This document shows positions 34,741 through 45,046 of a stretch of DNA of 64,000 nt, piece by piece; the stretch's first letter is position 1; each line of letters begins with the position of its first letter. The stretch is taken from positions 109,246,711 to 109,310,710 of the forward strand of contig CM041295.1 of NCBI GenBank assembly GCA_023052935.1. Direction: 5' to 3'. The translations under genes were made by a program, and so were the position numbers. A model generated the notes under the pieces. The model was not told the origin of the DNA and did not search any database. It was given only the letters and a program-made list of their open reading frames with translations. The DNA comes from Piezodorus guildinii (lineage: Eukaryota > Arthropoda > Insecta > Hemiptera > Pentatomidae).

Positions 34741-35860
34741 TGAAGCGGAACTCCTAATGGAAATCACAGTTCAAGATCTAGACAAGAAGTATGATAAACA
34801 AATTCAAAAGGAGCAACAGAAAGACAAAGAATGTGTCGCTGTAAAAGAATTTTTACGGACAGGTTGGCCTGAGCGCCACTACGTTCCAGAGAACCTACTC
34901 CCATACTATGAGAAGCGATCCAAATTTACATGCTATGCGGAATTGCTTTTAATGGATATTACGAGTGGTGATACCAATTTCATCTCGTCGTCTTGTGCTG
35001 GAAGCATTACATAAGGGTCATTTGGGAGTTACAAAGTGTAAATCCAGGGCGAAAAACGCTGTGTGGTGGCCATGTATCTCGTGGGGGATTAAAGCCCTAG
35101 TTGAAAGTTGTCCTGTTTGTACCACTACTAGGATTCAACACAATGAAGCTCTGATTCAATTTCCATTACCTTCTCGACCTAGGGAAGAAGCTTCTGTCGA
35201 TTTGTTTAAGGTTAATGGAAAGTGGTTCCTTCTTATGATTGACAGATACTACAGATATCCAGAAGTAGAAGAACTGTCTAACCTGATGATGGACACTATC
35301 ATGTACAAGATGTCAGCTATAATGGCTCACCATGGTATTCCGGAAACTGTCATGACTGACTGTGGCTCTCAATTTCAACCCTTCTAGGGTTCTAATAAAT
35401 TTAATTTGTTTGTGCAAACCTATGGATTCAGACTTGAAACTAGCAGCCCCAAGCACCCACAAGCTAACGGCTTAGCTGAAGTAGATATAAAAATAGTAAA
35501 AAGCATAATACCAAAAGAGTCAGACTTCCACATGGGCTTATTGGCATACAGAAATTCCATTCTGGAAAATAGATATTCTCCTGCCCAACTATCAATGGGC
35601 CGTCGACTAAGGGACACTCTTCCTATAATTTGCCCTTACATTCGGAAGTAAAAAAAGGGGGGAACATCAGCGTGAAAGGATTGAAAAAAATTACAATAAA
35701 ACTCATGGCACTCGAAGTTTACAATCTCTTCAGTTGGGGGAAAGGGTATGGATACAGGATGTGAAGAAATAAGGGGTCATTGTAAAACATTTGACACAGC
35801 CTAGATCATATTTAGTCAAAACCGTAACCAATATATTGAGAAAAAAACCGAGTAAACTTG
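34741..35860 (+). pseudogene. Integrase of the gypsy element (broken)
   Basis: Zinc-binding HHCC domain around 34990-35120: HKGHLGVTKCKSRAKNAVWW then ESCPVC. Catalytic core: VDLF (first Asp), VMTDCGSQFQ (second Asp, about 35355) and HPQANGLAEV (Glu, about 35475). All three acidic residues are visible. Breaks: one frame change near 35010, a stop at 35387, and the C-terminal region after 35651 shifted. The C-terminal part contains GERVWIQDVKK and KNRVNLVPKEDSH in different frames, the usual integrase tail of this group. Confidence 0.85.
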
Positions 35861-36181
35861 GTTCCCAAAGAAGATTCCCATTTTGCTTACCCAACCATTT
35901 CTAATTCTCCACAAACCATGCCTACTTTATCCCAGAATGTAGCACCGACAAGAATGGTAGATTCTAAAGGAAGCTCCCATACAATCGACTTAAGTGAGAC
36001 AAAACAACAATTGGAAGGCCCTCAGGTGATGGGTTCTAGAGATTCACAAGATGTTCAACAACACGACACTTCCAGCATGTAGGCTGTTCCTGTATCTATG
36101 GAATCCCTACCTGTCGCAGAACCTTGTCCCACTCTCTGTAGATCATCACAAGTACCTAAGCCGAGGAAAATATTGGACTTA

Positions 36182-36200
36182 TAAAGGAGAAGGAGGGAGA
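36182..36200 (+). promoter_or_regulatory. Polypurine tract
   Basis: AAAGGAGAAGGAGGGAGA and neighbouring bases directly precede the 3' LTR. This is the position of the plus-strand primer in LTR retrotransposons. Confidence 0.8.
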
Positions 36201-36322
36201 TGTAGTAGTTCTTTGGATAGAGGGATTGGAAATAACCACTTATATCATATGGTTGTTAATGTGAATTATTATGAATAAAATGTTCTTACGAATTATTTAT
36301 GTTAATATTCCTTAATACAACA
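36201..36322 (+). repeat. 3' LTR
   Basis: TGTAGTAGTTCTTTGG to TTAATACAACA, 122 bases, aligned end to end with the 5' LTR. The first three bases of the 5' LTR (TGT) are altered here. Confidence 0.9.
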
Positions 36323-36327
36323 ATATT
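36323..36327. repeat. Gypsy target-site duplication, right
   Basis: ATATT, identical to 32343-32347. Confidence 0.75.
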
Positions 36328-36356
36328 CGATCAATAATGTAAAATTACAAGATCAT

Positions 36357-36380
36357 GCAGTGTCAAAAGTAGTCGGAAAT
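36357..36380 (+). repeat. Tc1-like terminal inverted repeat, inner left
   Basis: GCAGTGTCAAAAGTAGTCGG then AAAT; matches the reverse complement of 37337-37358. Confidence 0.6.
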
Positions 36381-36639
36381 CATAATATCCTGTTGTTTAA
36401 TGGTTTCATTAAGTTCATATCCTCACTAATCTTAGACATTATTTTATGTACTAAACAATTCATTCTCATGTAACTGTTACTTAAAAAAATATTTAATGTT
36501 TAAAATGAAAGATTAATTATCGATTAAATAAGAAAATAGTCCTTTAAATGAGGAGTAAATCTTTGCTTATTTTTGAATTTTTCAGAACTTCTGGATGCAC
36601 TATAAATGTTTTAACTATTGGCTGCGTTCTAAAAAAAAT

Positions 36640-36960
36640 ATGACAAAAAGGAAAACATGGCACATGATGTTCGGAAAAAGTCTTTTAACAAAAAGAGAAA
36701 GGCTGAACGTTTGTTACATTTTTAAAAAGAAAGTTGATAAATTTAAATTTTTACAGACGAGTCTCATACCAAAATACATGGTTTCTATGGAGAAATTATG
36801 TTTTGGTGGAAACCAAATAATGAATTTAGTATGTCATGGTAAAATACCTAGAGCGGTTATGGCTGTTTATCTTTGAAAAAGGTTGATAAGCTTGGATTCC
36901 TGAAAAGAATTATTGATAGATTTGTATACTTTTTCAGTATGATAAACAAGAATCAAAATT
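36640..36960 (+). pseudogene. Tc1-like transposase remnant
   Basis: In shifting frames the sequence gives DKFKF, then IMFWWKPNNEFSM, then a YGCLSL segment and VDKLGFLKRIIDRFVYF. These follow the order of a Tc1 transposase around the second catalytic Asp: 'DESKF', 'VWRKPNEEF', 'VMVWGCFS' and 'G.L.FIDGIM..Y'. The reading is heavily decayed and the catalytic residues cannot be confirmed. Its place between matching inverted repeats supports the assignment. Confidence 0.5.
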
Positions 36961-37336
36961 AGAAGAAAAATTACGAATAAATTATAATTTCAACATTAGC
37001 AGGACAATTAGTCTTGACATATATACATTCCCTATTCAGATTTGGTTGCAGAACAATTTTCTAAAACTTCTTTAAGTCCCTCATCCATTATTTCTTTTGA
37101 AATTCATTTGCTATTTTTGGACCCCACTAAAATGTAAAATATAGAAATACGATATCCAAAATGAAAATGAACTCAAGGAACAATAAGTGCTTGAATGGAA
37201 CACCACTATTTCAAAATGAACAATTGATTAATTAGTAAGATTTATTCCTAGTTGGGTAAAAAGTATAATTATACAAAAAGATTTATCAACTGGATGTTTA
37301 AAGATGATTAATACATTAATAACCAGAAAACCACAT

Positions 37337-37358
37337 AATTCCAAATACTTTTGACAGT
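37337..37358 (-). repeat. Tc1-like terminal inverted repeat, inner right
   Basis: Reads AATTCCAAATACTTTTGACA then GT, the complement of the left-end motif. Confidence 0.6.
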
Positions 37359-37512
37359 TCTATTTATAATTTATTCGACAATGAACGTACAAAATATTGA
37401 AAATGATTTTTGGTTTTAGCTATTTTATACCTTCCTCCTAACATTATAAAGAGGGTAAAAACTCTTTAAAACAGATAAAAAAAGTTAAAAAGTGTACATT
37501 ACAGTATGATAG

Positions 37513-37541
37513 TGAATTCCAAATACTTTTGACACCCACTG
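37513..37541 (-). repeat. Tc1-like terminal inverted repeat, outer right
   Basis: Reads GTGAATTCCAAATACTTTTG then ACACCCACTG; the mate of 32179-32206. It directly abuts the foldback element. Confidence 0.7.
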
Positions 37542-37552
37542 TTAGTATAGCA

Positions 37553-37767
37553 TTTCAAAGTCAATTGTAACCTTTTCCAAGTCAAATGTAACCTTTTCCA
37601 AGTCAAATGTAACCCTTTCCATTTCAAATGTAACTCTTTCCAAAGCAAATGTAACCGTTTCCAAAGCAAATGAAACCCTTTCCAAAGCAAATGTAACCAT
37701 TTCCATTTCAAATATCACCTTTTCCATTTCAAATGTTACCTTTTCCAAAGCAATTGTCACCTTTTTC
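37553..37767. repeat. 21-base tandem array, left arm (about 10 units)
   Basis: Unit (A/t)A(G/T)(T/C)CAAATGTAACC(T/C)TTTCC, variable at a few positions. Because 21 is divisible by three, all frames stay open and code for 7-residue repeats on the minus strand (VTFDLEK, VTFEMER). These are not genes. Confidence 0.9.
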
Positions 37768-38025
37768 TTCACTTCTAGCCTTAAATATTCCGTTTTAATT
37801 TTTTATTTGTTGAAAAATAATTAGTTTAATTAAAATGATGACTTTTTAAAATATTTTTTGGCATACCCTATCGTCATTATTTTGGTTTTTTAGATATTTG
37901 ATATCAAGTTTTGTTTTTTATGAGCTAATATTATAAAAAATTAATTATCCTCTATTTAGTTTTAAGATAGTTGTTGATTTTGATTTTTTAGAGGGAAGGG
38001 GTAGTTTCAGGGAATAATTAATGTT

Positions 38026-39005
38026 TTTTCGGGTATTATAATTGTGTTTCGAGCTGTATTTTTTATCGCTCGCGTGCATGTTAACTGGCATTCACTTTTA
38101 ATGTTTTTAATTGATATAGGAGTTGACAGTTGAGTTTTCGGGTATTATAGTTACGTTTTATTTTTTTATTACTCCCATGCAACTCGAACTTGCTTTTCAT
38201 ATTTTTTACTGTCATAAGGGTTGATAATTGTCTTTTCAGGTCTTGTTATTACGTTTTTCGAGCTGTATTTTTATCGCTCGTGTGCATTTTAACTCGAATT
38301 TTCTGTTAATATTTTTTAATGTCATAAAGGTTGATAATTGTGTTTTCGGGCTTGTGATTATTTTTTTTAACTATGTTTTTTTATCGCTCCCGCTTATTTT
38401 AACTACAATTTACTTTTTATGTTTTTTATTAATGTAGGGATTACTTAATCTGCTTTCGGGTGGTTATAATTACGTTTTTCGAGCTGTATCTTTTATCGCT
38501 CATGCGTATTTCAACTTGTATTTACCTATAACCTTTTAATTTTTATAGAGATCTATCCTTGTGTTTTCGCGGGTTTATGAAAATGTTTAAAACCTTTCTT
38601 ATTATCACTCGTGCGGATTTCAACTCGCCTTTATTTTTTTATTGATATTGGGATTGATTATTTTGTTTTTAGTTCTCATTATAATGTTGCTGGAATATAC
38701 ATAGTTTAGCTTTTTTTATTTATTTATTTTAATTATTATTATTTTATAAAAGGATTAGTTATATTGTTCCTTTTCTAGCGTCCTGAGTAAGTTTTTTCAA
38801 CTAAATATTTTGTAAAGGATCCGTTTCCTAACTTGGTCTTACAATTATTTGATAATTTAATTGAGAAATCATTTATTATATTTTCGGGTGTTCTGATAAC
38901 GTTATTTGAACCTTATTTGTTATCGCTTCTACTCATTTAAAGTTACTGTTCCTATTTCATTAATAATTGATAGAGGGATCGTTTAAAGTGTTTTCGAGAA
39001 TACTA
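38026..39005. repeat. About 110-base tandem array, left arm (about 9 units)
   Basis: The marker TTTTCGGG or a variant recurs at 38030, 38139, 38237, 38347, 38457, 38568, 38671, 38885 and 38995, mostly 103-111 bases apart with one unit degenerate. Each unit also has 'cgagctgtattttttatcgctcg' in two parts and 'attgatatagggattgat'. Units are diverged. Confidence 0.8.
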
Positions 39006-39109
39006 ATAGAGTTTATGACATTTTTTTATAGCTAGTGCACATTTTAACTTAAATGAAAAGTGATCTAGAAGAATGCGCAATCGCGATGTAACGTTCAGTA
39101 CAAAAACGT

Positions 39110-39900
39110 AATCAGATCCTGCAAAAACACAATAAATAATTTTTACATCAAATTATAACATAATATCTACGGTATGTAGAAATTCGCAAGTACATAAAAG
39201 AATAAAGTTCAAAACCCGTAATCAGAATCCCCTAAAACAAAAGACCGCTCTATCAAATTATAAAATGATATTAGCACTAAGTTGAAACGCGCACGGGCTA
39301 TAGAATAATCAGTCAAAAAAAAGTTTTTTCATAACCCCCCGAAAACACAAGTATAGATCCCTATAACAATAAAAAGATAAAAAGTAAATGCAAGTTGAAA
39401 TGAGAGCAAGCTACAATAAAAACAGCTTAAAAACGAAATCACAAGACCAGAAAACATAATTACAAACTTCTATAACAATAAAAAAATATTAAAAGTGAAT
39501 CCGAATTGAAATACGCATGAGTGATAAAAGATACAGCTTAAAAAACGTAATCATAATCACCCAAAAGCACATTAATTATCCCTATATCAATAAAAAACAT
39601 TTGATGCGAGTTAACAAGCACGCGAGCGATAAAAAATACAGCTCGAAAAACACAATCATAGCCCCCGAAAGCACATTAATTAATCCCTATATCAATAAAA
39701 AACATTAAAAGTAAATGCAAGTTGAAATACGCATGAGCGATAAAAGATACAGCTCATAAAACATAATCATAACCACCCGAAAGCACATTAATTAATCCCT
39801 ATATCAATAAAAAACATTAAAAGTTAATGCGAGTTAACATGCACGCGAGCGATAAAAAATACAGCTCGAAAACACATTAATTATATCTCAAAACTACCCC
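39110..39900. repeat. About 110-base tandem array, right arm (about 8 units, inverted)
   Basis: The complementary marker CCCGAAAACAC or a variant recurs near 39119, 39229, 39340, 39449, 39559, 39664, 39777 and 39867. The accompanying blocks are 'gcgagcgataaaaaatacag' and 'ccctatatcaataaaaaac'. It is the reverse complement of the left array. Confidence 0.8.
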
Positions 39901-40132
39901 TTCCCTCTAAAAAATCAAAATCAACAACTATCTTCAAACTAAATAGAAGATAATTAATTTTTTATAATATTAGCTCGTAAAAAACAAAACTTGATATCAA
40001 ATATCTAAAAAACAAAAATAATGACGATAGGGTATGCCAAAAAATATTTTTAAAAAGTCATCATTTTAATTAAACTAATTATTTTTCAACAAATAAAAAA
40101 TTAAAACGGAATATTTAAGGCTAGAAGTGAAG

Positions 40133-40270
40133 AAAAAGGTGACAATTGCTTTGGAAAAGGTAACATTTGAAATGGAAAAGGTGATATTTGAAATGGAAAT
40201 GGTTACATTTGCTTTGGAAAGGATTTCATTTGCTTTGGAAAGGGTTACATTTGACTTGGAAAAGCTATAT
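40133..40270. repeat. 21-base tandem array, right arm (about 6-7 units, inverted)
   Basis: Units such as 'ggaaaaggtaacatttgaaat' and 'ggaaagggttacatttgactt', the reverse complement of the left array but with fewer units. Confidence 0.9.
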
Positions 40271-40271
40271 T

Positions 40272-40771
40272 AACTTATAAGTGAAAAGTTTTACTAAACT
40301 AGTTTTATAGGTAATATTGCAGCAGTTTGCTTCCATAGCCTTAATTTAGAATGTTAATAACATGAGAAAATATGAAATATATATGTTTTTATCTAATATT
40401 TGTTTTATTCTTGACTAAATATAATATGGTATCATAGAAAAAAAGAGAAAAAAGTTGGGTCTCTAATCAATGTATAAGAAATCATATCGCATCAACATGG
40501 TGAGGTAGCATCAAAATGTGAGATATAAAAAAAAAAAAAAAATCACAAACAAGTACAAATATACAATAAGTTATTACCTTACATAACAGCATTATCAGTA
40601 ATGCCTCCAGACAGCAGTACAAGGAATCCATTTTTCTTGAGGAACAAACTGAAAAAATAAGAATGTTACAATAACTATGGGGAAAAAAAAAAAAGAAACA
40701 CATTACAAATGACTTGGGGTAAACTAAAGTGCTATTGTATAACTGACATAAAATCCATAATTTAAAATAAT
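40272..40771. other. AT-rich intron DNA
   Basis: No gene. Short A runs only. Confidence 0.5.
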
Positions 40772-40782
40772 AAAGAATACAT
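40772..40782. repeat. LINE target-site duplication, left
   Basis: AAAGAATACAT, repeated after the poly(A) tail at 41840-41850. Confidence 0.75.
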
Positions 40783-41813
40783 TAATACAATAATACCCTT
40801 ACTGTTCAATGTAGTCCTAGACAAGATCATGAAGGACTTTTGGAAGGAGAACGACATAGGAGCCACTCTTGGAGGAAAAAAAAAAGGGGCTCAAGGTGAG
40901 ATGCCTAGCCTATGCCGACGACCTGGCCCTTCTGGCTGAGTCGGAACAGGATGCCGTGAGACAGCTTAACTGTCTCAAGGAAATTGCCGAAAAAACAGGG
41001 CTACAGGTATCTTATGAAAAAACCGAGTTCATGACGACGGACTCGAAATTTGGGAAAAAATGGGTTGAAACTAAATTTGGAAAAATCAAGGTCACGGACC
41101 ACTTCAAGTACCTTGGGGAAATAGTAAGCAACAAAGGATCAGAAAAGAGAAGCCTGGAAACCAGAATCGCCAAACTAGAACACCTAAACCATGCGACGAC
41201 AGAATTATACGGGAAGAAATGCTTATCCAAAGCCGCCAAATTAAGACACTATAACACCGTAATTAGACCAGTGATACTATACGGTGCGGAAACTATGCAA
41301 CTCCCCAGTCTAGAAAAAATTAAAATAATAGAAAGGAAAATCCTCAGAAAGATACACGGTCCCAGGATGCATGAGGGGGAGTTCAGAAGACGGGCCAGTA
41401 AGGAATTATACCAGGGAAACAGGAACATGGAGGATGAAATAAGGGCCAGACGACTTAAATTTTACGGACATATGATTAGAATGCCTGAGGAAAGACTGAA
41501 CAAACAAATCTTTAGGAAAATTTGGGGATATAAAAGCGATGGGGGTTACAGCAGACAAGTCAAGGAAGAGGCACGCTCATTGGGAATAAAGGAGGCGGAT
41601 TGCTTGGATCGCGACAGTTTCAGGAGAACCGTCAACAGTGTCGAAGGTTTCGTGAGTCAGGGGAAGAACCACAACAACAGGCTCTGGACCGATGAAAGGA
41701 AACTCGCGCAATCAGAGAGGATGAAGGAGAGATGGGTCCTCTGGAAAGCGCGTGGCACCAAAAAGAAGCCACGGTGTAAGAGTTCGCGTGATCACTAATG
41801 GTCTATCCGCGTC

Positions 41814-41842
<29 letters not shown>
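40783..41842 (+). mobile_element. Young 5'-truncated LINE with poly(A) tail
   Basis: Truncated inside RT, ending in a run of about 28 A and flanked by an 11-base duplication, the signature of target-primed reverse transcription. The coding part is open for over 900 bases apart from one lesion, so this is among the most recent insertions in the window. Confidence 0.85.
40793..41798 (+). CDS. LINE reverse transcriptase, C-terminal half
   Basis: Begins IPLLFNVVLDKIMKDFW, the segment just before the RT active site. A run of ten A at 40876-40885 then shifts the frame by one. The second frame is open to a TAA at 41796 and holds CLAYADDLALLAESEQDA with the catalytic Tyr-Ala-Asp-Asp near 40912. It continues with LQVSYEKTEFM, FKYLGEIVSNKG (thumb), RPVILYGAETMQ and RRLKFYGHMIRMPEERL near the C terminus. 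This is an RTE/Jockey-superfamily style LINE; the clade was not fixed. The N-terminal endonuclease and first half of RT are absent, so the copy cannot move by itself. Confidence 0.85.
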
Positions 41843-41844
<2 letters not shown>

Positions 41845-41850
41845 ATACAT
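41840..41850. repeat. LINE target-site duplication, right
   Basis: AAAGAATACAT, identical to 40772-40782 (the first A merges with the poly(A)). Confidence 0.75.
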
Positions 41851-42957
41851 AAAACACATAGAAGCCAGGACTATTTGTTGTCACATGATTCATCTTTAGG
41901 TCAATTTAATTTAATGAGCAGGGAATAATAACTGATCAATAGGTATTCTGATTAGGAGGATAACTATTTAAAAAATCGCGATTAATTAAAGCATTATAAA
42001 ATTAAAAGCAACTGTTATAAAAAAACTGTTAGTTAAAGTAACTGGTTCCATTGGGTAAATTTTTACAAAATAACCTGTTACTTGTGACCTGTTACCTGTT
42101 GAAATAACTAGTTAAGTTGAGTTGTTACTCTCCTGTTTAATATTGTATGAATAGTTGAAACCTGTGGGATGTAATATTTAATAATAATAAATAAAAAAAG
42201 GAGAACAGAATCGGAAAATCACACATAACTTGTCTAAACTAAAGTCGTTTGCAATTAATCAAACGAGTCTGGATAATACCAGTACTAGAAGATAACAAAA
42301 AATAGACCCGAAATAACGTTGGTCAGAAACCTCGTGATTAGAAAAAAAAACACACAAAAATAAAATCATATGACTTATGGGCAATATCTGATAGTCAGAT
42401 AAATATATAAGGATAAATAGCAATAATCATTTTGAGCTACCTTACTAAGGAATAACACTCAAAACATCACTCCAACCAGGCAGCTACCACAAGTCAAAAG
42501 CATTTAGAAACGAACAGTATTAAATAATGTTGGAAACACTTCACAAACCGACATTTACTTTGTTAATAACTTCATTTGTGAATAAAAAACAAATATAATG
42601 CGGATAATTCATAAAACTCATATCTAAGAAAGCACCCACGCTAGATGAAGGCAGCCATCAGAGTGATCAGAACAGTGCTGACGGGAACACAGTGCTGACG
42701 GGAACACAGTGCTGTCTCAATCAATTCACTTGTTTTATCATTTCAGCTGGAAAAATAAAAGTGATTAATAGTAGCTGATATTTTTATTCAAAAAAATATT
42801 ATTAAATATAATCAAATTTAATTACTTGAGAAATTCACTATAAGTCTATATAATCTGACAACATGGCAGTTAACCAGTAAAGAAAAATAACGTTGGGGCT
42901 ACACTTACACATGTTTATCAGTATGAATAATTAGATCGGTTCCCTCCTTGCTTTTAG
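41851..42957 (+). other. Intron DNA upstream of exon 3
   Basis: AT-rich. A 17-base unit (aacacagtgctgacggg) is repeated a little over twice at 42670-42712. It ends in the acceptor 'tccctccttgcttttag'. Confidence 0.5.
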
Positions 42958-43031
42958 ATGTCCCAAAACATGCGCGGTACGGTTTTTTTGTTCCAACAGA
43001 TCCCAATCAGGATGTAAACAATGTACTGCAG
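42958..43031 (+). CDS. Coiled-coil protein gene, exon 3
   Basis: Exon of 74 bases: two bases completing a split codon, then VPKHARYGFFVP followed by TDPNQDVNNVLQ. Acceptor 'cttgcttttag', donor CAG|GTGAAT. It ends in phase 0, agreeing with the exon at 50752. The other frames contain stops. Entry phase 1 does not fit the end of exon 2 but fits the 19-base micro-exon at 29809. The peptide is a non-helical linker with an aromatic patch between two coiled-coil parts. No family recognised. Confidence 0.65.
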
Positions 43032-44021
43032 GTGAATAGTCATATTTTTAAAAACATAAATAAGCTATGAGAGATCTATTTACTATGGTTTAAACAAAAT
43101 ACAATTTTCCGAGCCTTTAATAATGGTTTAAACCAAGTATCTTTTATCAAAAAAAACAAAAAAACAAAAAAAAAAAATTTCTTCATTCCCTTTAGGCTTT
43201 GGCTACTATTATTATTCCTCAACCTTCTTATATCATATTCTGTCAATATTTTAAAAATTAGCTCGTTCGATTAGATAGAGTAGTATAAATTGACATTAAA
43301 TGAATAAATATACACAATAGCAACTTTATCGAACCCCAATCTTACTTTTAGGGCATTTTTCTTTCAGATTTTTTTTTCATACTTTTCAATGTTATGATTT
43401 TTACTGTTTATTAAAAAAAATTCTAGCTTAAAGAAAGTTTTTCAGATGAGAGATTCTAAAAGGACTCTCACAACATTAGTATTAAAGGGGAAAAGGAATA
43501 ATTATTTTAATAAAGGTGTATAGTAACATAAAATATCATTTCTTAAAAAACCTTACTATATCATTGCATATTATTTTCAATAAATGATTTAAAAAGTTAA
43601 TGGTTACATCAAAACCAACACCTTATATAACTGTACATGTGTAAATCAATTACAGATCATTATGAAAACATGTTTCTTTTTCTTTTTTTTTTTTTAATCC
43701 AGTAGAAACCATCAAATATAACTCATTGATGCAGACTTATTTCCCAGATTTATGAAATCATAGTTCTTGTCCACCCCTAGTAATATGAGGATTTATTCCA
43801 ATAATTTACCCATAATTAAGAGAAACCTAAGGTAAATGTCCTTGCCACTATATTTTATACTCTTTCTAAAATAAAGGATCGTGACAAGAAAGTTTTTCTG
43901 AGCTATTGGCTAATCAATGAAATGAATGGAATGAAGGGTCATCAATGGGAACTGAAATAATGAAAGATGAGGATTCATACTGAGGATTCTCTATTACCGT
44001 TCATTTTCTGACCAATGAATA

Positions 44022-44061
<40 letters not shown>

Positions 44062-45046
44062 CAACTCACATATTGTTTTATAAGTATAATATATAACCTT
44101 TATTTTATCAGGATTTGTATTAATGACTTTTATGTAAAGGAATCTAAAAAACTCATCTTTTAGATTCGTATAGACATGTGTTAAAAGTTGATGGCAATAT
44201 TAAGTGACAACCAAATCAACACCATCATTATGCCTTTTCAGTGATACTCCATTAGTTTTAATATAGACACTTTCTTAATAACTACACCCTTTATCTAAAG
44301 TTATGAATCTTTAACTCAACAAACCGTTAAATGTAACTTATAATTTAAAGATATAAATAGTAAAACTATTATCAGTTAGACCTCAATCCTTCCCAGTTTT
44401 GAATAATGATTAACATATATTCGTAACTCTTTTGAATGTCATTGGTTATAACTGAAATGTTTGCTAAATTATTTTTAACTGGAACAAATAAAAAAACTGT
44501 TTAGTCTTATTTAATATACAGTTTCCTTTTCTTTTCCTGTTTTTGCTTTTAACTAACTTCCAATAAAAATTTACTAAAGCATAATTTTTCAATTGAAGGA
44601 AGTTTCCAATTGCAGGTGCCCTGTGATATTTATGTTTCCTTTTTCAGAAATGGTGAGGAATTGAACTTTACACTTCACTACCATTATTTACAGTTGTTTT
44701 ACTAGAAAGTGGTGCAGTGAAACACTTGTTGGGGGTGGATAACTCTATATGACTTATAAGAAGCCATTACAATTATGCATTAGAATTTTTAGTATACAAT
44801 AGGGCTATCGCTGAGAAAATGTTGGACTAACTCCTTCACTAAGCTATTTGATAAAATCTGACTGTATGGGAGGCTGGGTAAACATTCAAAACTTTTGTTT
44901 TTTACCAAAATATTAATCACTCTGAAAACAGACAGTAGTCCATGTTCTGAAATAGTTATTGTTTTTTTAATATTAATTTGGCAGCACCTTATTGGTATTC
45001 ATAAACTACCAATTTATAACATGTAGTATACATACACCTGTTCAAT
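43032..45046. other. Intron DNA
   Basis: AT-rich with short A and T runs and a (TA)n tract at 44029-44060. No gene seen. Confidence 0.5.

Larger units (their letters stand above)
32348..36322 (+). mobile_element. Ty3/gypsy LTR retrotransposon, defective
   Basis: Complete in outline, 3,975 bases: 5' LTR, primer-binding site, gag, protease, RT, RNase H, integrase, polypurine tract and 3' LTR, with a 5-base ATATT duplication on both sides. Domain order (integrase last) is that of Ty3/gypsy. Gag and integrase style suggest the Mag-like group. The element is dead: stops in gag and pol and a deletion removing the catalytic core of RT. The LTRs are very short, about 122-124 bases. No envelope-like gene follows pol. 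Confidence 0.9.
32207..37541 (+). mobile_element. Tc1-like DNA transposon, interrupted by gypsy element
   Basis: Outer inverted repeats lie at 32179 and 37541. A further pair of the same motif lies at 36357-36380 and 37337-37358, so there are two nested or tandem copies. Broken transposase coding lies at 36640-36960. The Ty3/gypsy element 32348-36322 is inserted in the left part, so the Tc1-like element is older. Confidence 0.6.
37541..40271. mobile_element. Foldback-type element of nested tandem repeats (2.7 kb)
   Basis: The whole block is an imperfect palindrome centred near 39050. Left end GTTAGTATAGC and right end GCTATATTAAC are inverted copies with one mismatch. Each arm has, from outside in, an array of 21-base units, a unique segment of roughly 250 bases (37770-38020 against 39880-40130, nearly perfect reverse complements), and an array of about 110-base units. 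There is no coding region. Foldback transposons of Drosophila have long inverted repeats made of tandem units; this matches that description, though no sequence relationship is claimed. It sits next to the Tc1-like right end. No target duplication was found. Confidence 0.75.

Noticed and set aside
35858..36278. A possible envelope-like gene after integrase
   Set aside because: The frames read as the shifted integrase tail and untranslated DNA running into the polypurine tract and 3' LTR; no signal peptide or membrane segment is present.
37499..37772. Minus-strand frames of 70-76 codons with heptad repeats
   Set aside because: They are translations of the 21-base tandem array in the foldback element; both frames are open because of the unit length, not because of coding.
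37541..40271. CRISPR array
   Set aside because: Units are contiguous and diverged without unique spacers, they are arranged as inverted arms, and the genome is eukaryotic.
42958..43031. Exon 3 beginning with an ATG as a new translation start
   Set aside because: The ATG frame stops after 19 codons within the exon; the frame that stays open and matches the next exon uses AT as the end of a split codon.
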